A stretch of DNA of 47,776 nt from Azorhizobium doebereinerae UFLA1-100. Its GTDB lineage: Bacteria > Pseudomonadota > Alphaproteobacteria > Rhizobiales > Xanthobacteraceae. How positions within the stretch are numbered: position 1 is the first letter of the stretch; each line of letters begins with the position of its first letter. Positions 1 to 7,748 of this stretch are shown here, piece after piece. Location of the stretch: NCBI RefSeq assembly GCF_000473085.1, contig NZ_AXBA01000038.1, forward strand, positions 1 through 47,776. Direction: 5' to 3'. The notes under the pieces were generated by a model. It saw only the letters and a list, made by a program, of their open reading frames with translations. It made no database searches and had not been told where the DNA came from. The translations under genes and the position numbers were made by a program.

Positions 1-209
1 AGCCGGCTCCAGCGGATGAAGCGGTTGTACAGCGTCTTGTGCGGGCCGTAGTCCTTGGGGGCATCCTTCCACTGCAACCCGTTGCGGATCACATAAACGA
101 TGCCACTCACCACCCGGCGGTCATCGACGCGCGGCACGCCATGGGCCAAGGGAAAGAAGGGCGAGATCCGAGACATCTGCCTTTCGCTCAGCAGGAACAA
201 ATCGCTCAT
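1..209 (-). CDS. IS5-family transposase, N-terminal fragment (continues past left edge)
   Basis: About 69 residues are visible, beginning MSDLFLLSERQMSRISPFFP and continuing with VDDRRVVSGIVYVIRNGLQW and the KTLYNRF motif. This is the N-terminal domain seen in IS5-group transposases, which cut and paste the element; the DDE catalytic residues lie beyond the left edge and cannot be checked. The start is firm: an AGGAGG ribosome site (complement of 215-220) lies 5 bases before the ATG at 209. Whether the full transposase is intact is unknown. Confidence 0.85.
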   Translation of the reverse strand, partial: MSDLFLLSERQMSRISPFFPLAHGVPRVDDRRVVSGIVYVIRNGLQWKDAPKDYGPHKTLYNRFIRWSR

Positions 210-270
210 CACAGCCTCCTCAATGGAGACTGTGAATCACAACTCAAGGCAAATTAATAGGTCCTGAGCC
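1..270 (-). mobile_element. Insertion sequence of the IS5 group, partial; one terminus inside the window
   Basis: The transposase start at 209 is followed (reading the minus strand backwards) by about 60 bp of AT-richer leader. The likely terminus is the complement of 254-270, reading GGCTCAGGACCTATTAA, an end sequence resembling those of IS5-type elements as I remember them. It abuts CTAG at 270-273, which fits the YTAR-type target preferred by IS5. The other inverted repeat and target duplication lie outside the window, so the exact boundary is inferred. Confidence 0.6.
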
Positions 271-527
271 TAGTTTGTTGTTTTCTGAAAGACAGCGAGC
301 CCGAGCGCGCCACCGCGACCACCTTCCTCCGTAAGCCCTTCCCAATGCGCGGTTCGTCCCCACCAAATCCCGCGTGATCTCGGATAATCCCTGCTATGAA
401 TATCCCGGTGTCTTCACTCACCGACGGCGGCCGCTGCGTAGCCGAAGTACACCGGCTCCACGGGCTCGCGCGATGCACGGACATTCGATCAGGGCGAGAG
501 CGGATGGCGCTTCACCCCCCTCCCTGC

Positions 528-548
528 CCTCCCCCGCAAGGGGGGAGG
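528..548. repeat. Short GC-rich palindrome (8-bp stem)
   Basis: CCTCCCCC at 528-535 pairs perfectly with GGGGGAGG at 541-548 around a GCAAG loop. This is a common dispersed intergenic palindrome form in GC-rich alphaproteobacteria. It is not followed by a T-run on either strand, so it is better read as a repeat than as an intrinsic terminator. Confidence 0.5.
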
Positions 549-896
549 TGCCCGAGCCTGTGCTGGCGTCCGCCCGCCCGGGATGTGTCTCGTTTCGCCG
601 AAGACCTCTCACAGCCGGCACGAGCGGTGACCCTAGGATCCCCGGATCGAGGCCGGTGATGACGGCGTTCTGCTGCACGGCCGTCAGGTCTTGACCGCCG
701 ATCGGCCCCGTCCGACGCATCCCCCGCCGGCCGCGCAGATGTTGCGGGACCGCCGCCAAGTGTCCGGCGGCAGATTGGCTTTAGTCTCGTTCCAAAGTTG
801 CAGCCGGGGCATCGCATCGGCAAGCATCCTCGTCCAAAGTGCCGACCGTGCACGGCCGGTGTGCGGCGAATGACGCTGATCCAAAAACAATAGGCG

Positions 897-908
897 CTTT
901 TGCAAAAG
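897..908. promoter_or_regulatory. Perfect 12-bp palindrome, candidate operator upstream of the hydrolase/iron operon
   Basis: CTTTTGCAAAAG is its own reverse complement and sits 66 bp before the ATG at 975, in the only AT-rich patch of this upstream region. The position suits a repressor site. It does not match the Fur, Irr (ICE) or RirA motifs I know, so the regulator is unnamed and the call is inferred from symmetry and position only. Confidence 0.3.
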
Positions 909-974
909 GCTTTGCTCTGGAGGCGGGGTGGCAGGCGCGCCTACACATGGTTCCCAGGTCTTGATGTCCAAGAG

Positions 975-1817
975 ATGCAGCTCCTGTCCCCTTCGCGCCG
1001 CGCCGCGCCCGCACCCGAGCCTCCCGAAGCCGCCGGCCGGCCGCGCACCGGGCGCTGGCGGCTGGAGGCGGGCGGCCGGATGCTGCGGGTCGAGGCCTCC
1101 TGGCCGGAGGCGCCGCCGCCGCCCGGCGGCCACCCCTTCCTGGTGATGCTCGACGGCAACGCCTATTTCTTCACGTTGCTGGAGGCGGTGCGGGTGCGCA
1201 CCCTGCGCCCCGGCTCCACGCTGGCCGAGCCGGTGGTCATCGGCCTCGGCTACGAGACCGACGGCGCCTTCGACCTCGCGCAGCGCGAGCGGGACTATAC
1301 CCCGCCCGGCGCCGCCGCCTTCCTGGACGCGCTGGCGGACGACCTGCTGCCGCGCCTCGCCGGCCTGCTGTCGCTGGACCTGTCGGCCGGCACGCTGCTC
1401 GGCCATTCCTACGGCGGGCTGTTCGTCCTCCAGGCGCTATTCGCGCGGCCGGGCCTGTTCCGCACCTCGGTGGCGCTCAGCCCCTCGGTGTGGCGCGGCC
1501 GGGCGGCGGTTCAGGCCGGGGAAGCCGCCTTCGCGGATCGCCTCGCCGCCGCGCCGGGGCCGCTGGCGCTGCTGCTGGCGGCGGGCGGGCTGGAGCAGGC
1601 CACCACCCGCACCGGCGATGCGGCGGTGGACGCGCGCCTCGCCGAGCACCGCGTGGCGGAGGAGGCGCAGGCGCTCGCCGGCCGGCTCGCCCGCCTCGCG
1701 CCGGAGCGGCTCGCCGTGCGCTTCGATCTCATCGCCGGCGAGAACCACGGCTCCGTGGTGCCCGCCGCGCTCAGCCGCGCGGTGTCGTTCGCGCTCCAGC
1801 CGGAGACCCCCCGATGA
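975..1817 (+). CDS. Alpha/beta hydrolase, Fes/IroE-like esterase family
   Basis: A 280-residue cytoplasmic-looking protein without a signal peptide. It has the nucleophile elbow GHSYGG near residue 158 and, near the C terminus, GENHGS, whose His is the expected catalytic histidine; both fit the esterase family (PF00756) that includes enterobactin esterases. The start was set at ATG 975; a TTG at 900 in the same frame is less likely. Its stop overlaps the next start (ATGA at 1814), so it is translationally coupled to an iron-type ABC importer. That supports a role in hydrolysing an imported ester siderophore to release iron, but the substrate is inferred from context. A general carboxylesterase is the alternative. 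Confidence 0.75.
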   Translation: MQLLSPSRRAAPAPEPPEAAGRPRTGRWRLEAGGRMLRVEASWPEAPPPPGGHPFLVMLDGNAYFFTLLEAVRVRTLRPGSTLAEPVVIGLGYETDGAFDLAQRERDYTPPGAAAFLDALADDLLPRLAGLLSLDLSAGTLLGHSYGGLFVLQALFARPGLFRTSVALSPSVWRGRAAVQAGEAAFADRLAAAPGPLALLLAAGGLEQATTRTGDAAVDARLAEHRVAEEAQALAGRLARLAPERLAVRFDLIAGENHGSVVPAALSRAVSFALQPETPR

Positions 1818-2968
1818 CCGCCCTTGGCTTCGTCCGCGCCGGCCTGCGCCGGCTTCCTGTCCTCATGCTGCCGCTTCTGGCCGCCGGCCTGTGGGCGGCC
1901 TGCCTGTGGGGGACTTCGGCTGCGGCCGCGCCGATCACCCTCACCGACATCGCCGGGCGCAGCGTCACGCTGCCCGGTCCCGCCCGGCGCATCGTGCTGG
2001 CGGAGGGGCGGCAGATCTTCGCCCTCGCCCTGCTGCTGCCGGACCCGGTGGCGCCGCTGGCCGGCTGGTCGGCCGACCTCAAGCGGCGCGACGTGCCCAA
2101 TTACGCGCGGGTGAAGGCGAAGTTCCCGGCGGTGGAGCAGGTGCCGGTGGTGGGCGAGGAATCCGACGCCTCCTTCTCGGTGGAGAAGGCGCTGAGCGTC
2201 GATCCGGATCTCGTCATCCTCTCCGGCCGGCTCGGCGCCGGGCGGCCGGAGGAGGTGGTGAAGCCGTTCACGGCGGCGGGCGTGCCGGTGATCTTCGTCG
2301 ATTTCTACGCCCATCCGTTCCAGAACACCGTGCCCAGCATGCGCATCCTCGGCCGGGCGCTGGGCCGGGAGGCGCAGGCGGAGGCCTATGTGGCCTTCTA
2401 CGCGGCGCACATGGCGCGCATCGCCGCGCGGCTGGACACCCCCGGCCTCGCCCGCCCCAAGGTGCTGATGGAGGCCCATGCGGGGGCGTTCGGCGAATGC
2501 TGCAACGCGCCGGGGCGCGGCAGCGTCGGCGACTTCATCGATTTCGCCGGCGGCCAGAACATCGCCGCCGAGGTGCTGACCGGCACCCATGGGCATCTCA
2601 GCCTGGAATATGTCATGAGCGCCGATCCGGCGGTCTATGTGGCCACCGGCGGCACCCATCTCATCGGCACAGGCGGGCTGGTGCTGGGGCCGGGCATTCC
2701 GGAGGCGCAGGCGCGCGCCGCGCTGGCGGGCCTCACCGCGCGCACCGGCATCGCCCAGCTCGCGGCGGTGCGGGAGGGGCGGGTGCACGGCCTCTACCAC
2801 AACCTCATCAACATGCCGACCAACGTGCTGGTGGCCGAGGTGCTGGCCAAGTGGATCCATCCCGAGCTGTTCGCCGACCTCGACCCGCGCGCCACGCTGG
2901 ACGAGATGAACGCCCGCTTCCTGGCGGTGCCGCTGGAGGGCAGCTATTGGATCAGCCTCACGCCATGA
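1814..2968 (+). CDS. Periplasmic iron-siderophore/haem-type substrate-binding protein (FecB/BtuF class)
   Basis: A 384-residue protein with an N-terminal signal peptide ending around AAAAP (residue 39), followed by TLTDIAGRSVTLPGPARRIV, the classic opening of class III binding proteins (PF01497). DPDLVILSGR and the later GGQNIAAEVL segment also fit. Such proteins capture Fe(III)-siderophores, haem or cobalamin in the periplasm and deliver them to an FecCD permease. A Cys pair (ECCNAPGRG) near residue 232 is unusual but may be incidental. The gene overlaps the hydrolase before it and the permease after it by 4 bp each. The ligand cannot be told from sequence. No TonB-dependent receptor is present in the window. 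Confidence 0.88.
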   Translation: MTALGFVRAGLRRLPVLMLPLLAAGLWAACLWGTSAAAAPITLTDIAGRSVTLPGPARRIVLAEGRQIFALALLLPDPVAPLAGWSADLKRRDVPNYARVKAKFPAVEQVPVVGEESDASFSVEKALSVDPDLVILSGRLGAGRPEEVVKPFTAAGVPVIFVDFYAHPFQNTVPSMRILGRALGREAQAEAYVAFYAAHMARIAARLDTPGLARPKVLMEAHAGAFGECCNAPGRGSVGDFIDFAGGQNIAAEVLTGTHGHLSLEYVMSADPAVYVATGGTHLIGTGGLVLGPGIPEAQARAALAGLTARTGIAQLAAVREGRVHGLYHNLINMPTNVLVAEVLAKWIHPELFADLDPRATLDEMNARFLAVPLEGSYWISLTP

Positions 2969-4035
2969 CCGGCGGCGCGCGCGAGGCCGTGGGCGAGGTC
3001 CATGCCGCCGTCGCCGGCTACGGGCGGCTGGTGCGCCGCCGGCTGCTGGTGATCGCCGCTCTGGCCGTGCTGGTGCTGGGCGCGGTCCTTCTCGACCTCG
3101 CCACCGGCCCGTCCGGCGTCACCGTCCTCGACGCGGCGCGGGCGCTCGTCTGGCCGGACAGCGCGCCGCGCACCACGGTGGTCATCGTGCACGGCCTGCG
3201 CCTGCCGCAGGCGCTGATGGCGCTGCTGGTGGGCGCCAGCCTGGCGGTGGCGGGGGCGGAAATGCAGACCGTGCTCAACAATCCTTTGGCCTCGCCGCTG
3301 ACGCTCGGCACCTCGTCGGCGGCGGTGTTCGGCGCCGCGCTCGCCATCGTGCTCGGCATCGGCGTCCCCGGCATCCCGTCGGCCTGGATCGTGCCGGCCA
3401 ATGCTTTCCTGTTCGCCTTCGGCTCCACGCTGCTGATCCAGGCGCTGTCGCGGCTGCGCGGGGCGGGCGGGGAGACCGTGGTGCTGTTCGGCATCGCCTT
3501 GTTCTTCTCCTTCAACGCTTTGGTCGGGCTGGTGCAGTTCATCGCCAGCCAGCAGGCATTGCAGCAACTGGTGTTCTGGACCCTGGGCAGCCTCGGGCGG
3601 GCCAATGGCGAGCAACTCGCCGTGCTCGCCATCGTGCTGGCGGGCGTGCTGCCCTGGTCGCTGGCCAGCGCCTGGCAGCTCACCGCCTTGCGCCTCGGCG
3701 CGGAGCGGGCGGAGAGCCTCGGCATCGCCGTGGGCCGGCTGCGGCTGCTGGCGCTGGTGCGCATCAGCCTGCTGACCGGCACGGCGGTGGCCTTCGTCGG
3801 CGTCATCGGCTTCATCGGGCTGGTGGCGCCGCACATGGCGCGCCTGCTGGTGGGCGAGGATCACCGCCTGCTCATTCCCGCCAGCGCGCTCTGCGGCGCG
3901 CTGGTGCTGTCGCTGGCGGCCAGCGCCTCCAAGCTGCTGGTCACCGGCGCGGTGCTGCCGGTGGGCATCGTCACCGCGCTGGTGGGCGTGCCCATCTTCC
4001 TCGCCCTGGTGCTGGCTTCGCGGAGGAGCGCATGA
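2965..4035 (+). CDS. FecCD-family ABC transporter permease (iron/siderophore/B12)
   Basis: A 356-residue integral membrane protein with roughly nine or ten hydrophobic segments. The family signatures are NNPLASPLTLGTSSAAVFGA (about residues 110-129), near the first periplasmic loops, and the cytoplasmic coupling helix around GVIGFIGLVAPHMARLLVGE (about residues 271-290). It forms a homodimeric channel through the inner membrane and receives substrate from the preceding binding protein. ATGA overlaps at both ends show tight coupling with the binding-protein and ATPase genes. Length and motif spacing are normal for the family, so the transporter looks intact. Confidence 0.92.
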   Translation: MTGGAREAVGEVHAAVAGYGRLVRRRLLVIAALAVLVLGAVLLDLATGPSGVTVLDAARALVWPDSAPRTTVVIVHGLRLPQALMALLVGASLAVAGAEMQTVLNNPLASPLTLGTSSAAVFGAALAIVLGIGVPGIPSAWIVPANAFLFAFGSTLLIQALSRLRGAGGETVVLFGIALFFSFNALVGLVQFIASQQALQQLVFWTLGSLGRANGEQLAVLAIVLAGVLPWSLASAWQLTALRLGAERAESLGIAVGRLRLLALVRISLLTGTAVAFVGVIGFIGLVAPHMARLLVGEDHRLLIPASALCGALVLSLAASASKLLVTGAVLPVGIVTALVGVPIFLALVLASRRSA

Positions 4036-4826
4036 GGGAAGCGGGCGACACGGATCTCGTCGTCTCCGGCCTGTCGGCGGGCTATCGCCACCGGCCGGTG
4101 GTGCGCGACCTCACGCTGGCGCCGTTCCGCGCCGGGCAGGTGACGGCGCTGGTGGGGCCGAACGCCGCCGGCAAGTCGACGCTGCTGCGGGCGCTGTCCG
4201 GCCTCATTCCCGCGCGCGGCGCCGTGCGGCTCGGCGGCGAGGACCTGCTGCGGCTGCCGCGCGCCCGCCGCGCCGCCATCGTCGGCTTCATGCCGCAGGC
4301 CTTGCCCCAGGGCGTGGCGCTGTCGGTGATCGAGACGGTGATCGCGGCGCTGCGCGCCGTGCCGGGCGCGGCACCGCTGCCGGGCGCGGCCGCGCGCGCG
4401 CGGGCCGCCGCGCTGCTGGTGGAGATGGGCATCGGCGCGCTGGCGCTGGAGCCGATCGACCGGCTGTCCGGCGGCCAGCGGCAATTGGTGAGTCTCGCCC
4501 AGGCGGTGGTGGGCGAGCCGCGCGTGCTGCTGCTGGACGAGCCCACCAGCGCGCTGGACCTGCGCCACCAGGCGGTGGTGATGGGGCTGCTGCGCCGGCT
4601 GGCGCGGGAGGGGCGGGTGGTGGCCGTGGTGCTGCACGACCTCGCTCTGGCGGCCCGCTATGCCGACCATGTGGTGGTGCTGGACAAGGGCGCCTGCGCC
4701 GCGCAGGGGACGCCCGAGGCGGCGATCACGCCGCGCGTGCTGGCGCAGGTCTATGGCGTGGAGGCGCGCGTCGAGACCTGCTCGCAGGGCCGCCTGCAAG
4801 TGATGGTGGACGCGCCGCTGGCCTGA
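4032..4826 (+). CDS. ABC transporter ATP-binding protein for the iron-type importer
   Basis: A 264-residue ATPase with Walker A GPNAAGKST (residues 42-50), the Q-loop region FMPQ, signature LSGGQRQ, Walker B LLLDEPTSALD and switch histidine VLHD. It belongs to the FepC/FecE class, powering the FecCD-type permease encoded just before it with a 4-bp overlap. It is the last gene of the four-gene operon; a GC-rich stem-loop follows 8 bp after its stop. Confidence 0.93.
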   Translation: MREAGDTDLVVSGLSAGYRHRPVVRDLTLAPFRAGQVTALVGPNAAGKSTLLRALSGLIPARGAVRLGGEDLLRLPRARRAAIVGFMPQALPQGVALSVIETVIAALRAVPGAAPLPGAAARARAAALLVEMGIGALALEPIDRLSGGQRQLVSLAQAVVGEPRVLLLDEPTSALDLRHQAVVMGLLRRLAREGRVVAVVLHDLALAARYADHVVVLDKGACAAQGTPEAAITPRVLAQVYGVEARVETCSQGRLQVMVDAPLA

Positions 4827-4834
4827 GCCTGCGG

Positions 4835-4866
4835 CGGGGCGGCGGTCCGTCGCGGACCCCGCCCCG
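4835..4866. terminator. Stem-loop between convergent genes, possible bidirectional terminator
   Basis: The arm 4835-4849 pairs with 4853-4866: 13 base pairs with one bulged C at 4843 and a 3-base loop. It lies exactly between the stop of the iron ABC ATPase (4826) and the convergent chemoreceptor stop (4874). Neither side has a T-run, so any terminator function would rest on stem strength or Rho. Confidence 0.5.
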
Positions 4867-4873
4867 AGAGGGT

Positions 4874-6967
4874 TCAGGCGGTGCGCACGGTCTGGAGGAA
4901 GCGCTCCATCTGTTCCTCCAGGCGCTTGGCCTGGCTGGTGAGCGCGGTGGAGGCATCCAGCACCATGGAGGCGGCCGCGCCGGTCTCGTCGGCGGTCTTC
5001 GCCACTTCGGCGATGTGGCCGTTCACCGAATTGGTGCCGGTGGCCGCCTGATCGACGTTGCGCACGATCTCGCGGGTGGCGATGCCCTGCTCCTCGACGG
5101 CGGCGGAGATGCCGCTCGCCACGTCGCTCATCTGGCGGATCTGCTGGCCGACGCCCTCGATCACCTTCACCGCCTGATCGGTGGAGGTCTGGATGGCGGT
5201 GATCTGGATGGAGATGTCCTCGGTGGCCTTGGCGGTCTGGGTGGCCAGCGCCTTCACTTCGGAGGCGACCACGGCGAAGCCCTTGCCGGCATCCCCGGCG
5301 CGCGCCGCCTCGATGGTGGCGTTGAGGGCCAAAAGGTTGGTCTGCTCGGCGATGTTGGAGATCAGGCCGATGACGTCGCCGATGCGCGAGGCCGCCTGGG
5401 CGAGCTCGCGGATCACTTCGCCGGTCTTGGTGGCCTCCTGCACCGCCGTGGCGGACATCTGGGCCGACTGCTGCACCTGGCGGGCGATCTCGTCCACCGA
5501 GGAACCGAGTTCCTCGGCCGAGGAGGCGACCATCACCACGTTGGTGGAGGCTTCCTCGGCGGCGGCGGCCACGGCGGTGGACTGGGCCGAGGTCTTCTCC
5601 GCCGCCTTGGCCATGCGGCTCGCGGTCTTCTGCAATTCCTCCGAGGAGGTGGAGACGGTGCCGATGATGCCGCCCACCTCGCGCTCGAACTCCGAGGCGA
5701 GGCCCTGCATCATCTCCTTGCGCTCGGCTTCCGCCTCGATGCGCTGGCGCGCGGCGTCGTCTTCCATCTGCCGGGTGCGGGCGAGGTTGTCCTTGAACAC
5801 CAGCAGCGCCTTGGCCATGGCGCCGATCTCGTCGTGCCGGGCGGCGCCGGGCACCTCGACCTGAAGGTCGCCGTCGGCCACCTCGGTCATGACGCGGGTG
5901 AGGCTGGAGATGGGGCCGGTGACGCGGCGCACCACCACCAGCAGGCCGACCACGGTGAGGATGACGGCGACCGCCAGGATCACGCCATAGACGATGAGCT
6001 TGTTGCGGGCCGTGGCCTCGGTGGCGGCGGCGGCGGCGAGCAGGCTGTCCACGGCGGCGGCGACGGCGGCCGAGATGGCGGTCTGGCCGGGGTCGGCGGC
6101 GCTGCGCCACTGCTGCAGATCCAGGCCGCTCGGCTGGCCGGCGCGGACCTTGCGCAGCACCTCGTCGCGCAACGGCTTGAAGGTGCCGCCGTAATTGGCG
6201 GTCTGCGCGGCTTCTACGGCGGCCTTCAGCGCGGCCGGGGCATTGGCGGCGAGGCCGATGTCGCGCACCGCGTTCCAGGCGAATTCGGCGCGGGAATCGA
6301 GCGTGGTGAGGGAGCGGTCCTCCTCCGGCGTCAGCGGCCGCTTCTCGCCCACCACGGTGTTGAGCTGGAGCGAGGCGCTGCCCACCAAAGCGCGGGTGGC
6401 CCAGGCCATGCTGCGGGCGAGGATCAGCTGCGCCATGGCCGGGTCATGCGCCTGGATCTGCGCTTCCACCGCGTTGGAGAGCGCCTCCAGCGTGGTGAGC
6501 ATCTGCCCACCATCGGCGGTGATGCGGCGCGCCACGTTGGGGTCGCGCTGGTCCATGGGGCGGTTGAGCTGCGTGTCCATCTCGGTGCGCAGGCCCTTGA
6601 CGGTCTGGAACTCGGCGCGCAGGCGGGTGGCGAGCGGGGTCAGGGCCGGGTCGGCGGCGATGGCGAGCTTGGCGAGGGCGCCGTCGATGGCGGCGGTCAC
6701 CTTGGCGCGGCGCTGGGCCATCTGCTCGCGATAGGCCGGGCTGTCGGCGCTGGCGACGGTGAGCACCGTGGTGCTGCCGCCGCGCTCGAAGCGGTAGCTT
6801 CCCAGCCCGTCCACCAGGTCGCGATCGATGTCCGCCAGCTCGGTCACCTCCTGCGCGGCCTGATGCACGTGATAGGCGGAGACCAGCGCCGAGACGCACA
6901 GGCCCGCAACGATGAGGCTCATCATGCAGAACAGCGAGATGAGTGTCGTCTTGATGGTGATCCGCAT
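4874..6967 (-). CDS. Methyl-accepting chemotaxis protein with large periplasmic helical sensor
   Basis: A 697-residue transducer. A short cytoplasmic start (MRITIKTTL) leads into TM1 at about residues 7-30. A roughly 290-residue periplasmic region, rich in predicted helix and resembling four-helix/NIT-type sensors, follows. TM2 lies near 322-346 ([17 protein letters not shown]). HAMP begins [14 protein letters not shown] and ends [14 protein letters not shown]. The C-terminal signalling domain has the conserved hairpin tip [18 protein letters not shown] and [13 protein letters not shown]. No C-terminal CheR-tethering pentapeptide is visible. The frame is open 195 bp further upstream; I chose the Met directly before TM1 because the upstream residues look non-coding, although its ribosome site is weak. 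The ligand is unknown. Confidence 0.9.
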   Translation of the reverse strand: MRITIKTTLISLFCMMSLIVAGLCVSALVSAYHVHQAAQEVTELADIDRDLVDGLGSYRFERGGSTTVLTVASADSPAYREQMAQRRAKVTAAIDGALAKLAIAADPALTPLATRLRAEFQTVKGLRTEMDTQLNRPMDQRDPNVARRITADGGQMLTTLEALSNAVEAQIQAHDPAMAQLILARSMAWATRALVGSASLQLNTVVGEKRPLTPEEDRSLTTLDSRAEFAWNAVRDIGLAANAPAALKAAVEAAQTANYGGTFKPLRDEVLRKVRAGQPSGLDLQQWRSAADPGQTAISAAVAAAVDSLLAAAAATEATARNKLIVYGVILAVAVILTVVGLLVVVRRVTGPISSLTRVMTEVADGDLQVEVPGAARHDEIGAMAKALLVFKDNLARTRQMEDDAARQRIEAEAERKEMMQGLASEFEREVGGIIGTVSTSSEELQKTASRMAKAAEKTSAQSTAVAAAAEEASTNVVMVASSAEELGSSVDEIARQVQQSAQMSATAVQEATKTGEVIRELAQAASRIGDVIGLISNIAEQTNLLALNATIEAARAGDAGKGFAVVASEVKALATQTAKATEDISIQITAIQTSTDQAVKVIEGVGQQIRQMSDVASGISAAVEEQGIATREIVRNVDQAATGTNSVNGHIAEVAKTADETGAAASMVLDASTALTSQAKRLEEQMERFLQTVRTA

Positions 6968-7192
6968 GAGAGGCCCGCGCGCTCGAATAAAATCGGTGGA
7001 ACATCTCATTCGAAGCTTGCGCTGATCTTGCGGGCCTCTTTTCGTCATCGCAGCGTCACGGAAACATCGCTCCCGGCGCCCGCGAGAGCTTTGCGGTGAG
7101 AGCCGCCGCCACAGCCCGGGGGCGAGAGCCCTCTCCGAGAGCCCTCCACGTGAGCGTTTCACGGGAGCGCGTCACGAGACTCCGGGCCGGGC

Positions 7193-7627
7193 TCAGCGGT
7201 CGATGCGGGTGGACAGGATGACCGAGGTCATGGTGCGCTCGACGCCCTCCAGCTCGCCGATCTGGTCCACCAGCGCGTCGAGCTGGGCCACCGAGGGCGC
7301 CACCACCACGGCGATGAGATCGAAGCTGCCGCTCACCGAATGCAGCGTGCGCACCTCGCGGATGGCGCGCAGTTCGCCTTCCACGCGCCGCGCCAGCTTC
7401 GGCAGGACGGTGATCAGCACGTGTGCCTTGACCAGGCCCTGCTCATAGGCGTCCGACACCCGCACGCCGTAGCCGGTGATGATGCCGCGCCGCTCCAGCC
7501 GCTCGATGCGGCTCTGCACCGTGGTGCGCGAGAGCTTCAGCGCGCGGGCCAGCTCCGAGGTCGGCGCGCGGGCGTTCTCGCGCAGCAAAGCGATCAGCGT
7601 CTGGTCGGTGGCATCGATCGGCAACAT
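7193..7627 (-). CDS. Lrp/AsnC-family transcriptional regulator
   Basis: A 144-residue protein with an N-terminal winged helix-turn-helix (DQTLIALLRENARAPTSELA then LSRTTVQSRIERLERRG, about residues 8-48) and a C-terminal RAM ligand-binding domain (VSGSFDLIAVVVA, then TSVILSTRIDR). Lrp/AsnC proteins assemble as octameric discs that sense amino acids. It is divergent from a lysine-dehydrogenase-like gene across 121 bp, the usual arrangement in which such a regulator controls both itself and the neighbouring catabolic gene. Regulation by lysine or a related amino acid is inferred from that arrangement. Confidence 0.92.
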   Translation of the reverse strand: MLPIDATDQTLIALLRENARAPTSELARALKLSRTTVQSRIERLERRGIITGYGVRVSDAYEQGLVKAHVLITVLPKLARRVEGELRAIREVRTLHSVSGSFDLIAVVVAPSVAQLDALVDQIGELEGVERTMTSVILSTRIDR

Positions 7628-7748
7628 GCCGAAAAGCTACGGCAATCTGTCTTTATGGTCCATTTATATCGTCAGCATCGGGGTTTCATCCGCCGAAGCC
7701 GGCCTGCACCATGCCTGGGACACACGTATCACTCCCAGGGGCCAGACC
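7628..7748. promoter_or_regulatory. Divergent promoter region with inverted repeat over the ribosome site
   Basis: This 121-bp gap separates the lrp-like gene from the lysine-dehydrogenase-like gene. The patch 7650-7675 is AT-rich and is the likely promoter/Lrp-binding zone. Nearer the plus-strand start, CCTGGGA at 7714-7720 and TCCCAGG at 7733-7739 form a perfect 7-bp inverted repeat with a 12-base loop. The right arm covers the first bases of the AGGGG ribosome site (7737-7741) of the gene at 7749, so the repeat could be an operator or an RNA hairpin hiding the ribosome site. Confidence 0.45.

Larger units (their letters stand above)
271..974. other. About 700 bp without a convincing gene; intergenic-repeat-like sequence
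   Basis: Open frames exist on both strands but none has family resemblance, a good ribosome site or coding-like codon use. The minus strand of roughly 600-680 translates to VITGLDPGI, and the 520-550 hairpin to SPLAGEGREGG. Both are phrases I know from over-predicted tiny proteins made by dispersed intergenic repeats in alphaproteobacteria. The last 80 bp probably hold the promoter of the downstream hydrolase/iron importer operon. Confidence 0.5.

Noticed and set aside
4835-4866. Firm intrinsic terminator
   Set aside because: The stem is strong but neither strand has a T-run after it, so it is reported only as a possible terminator.
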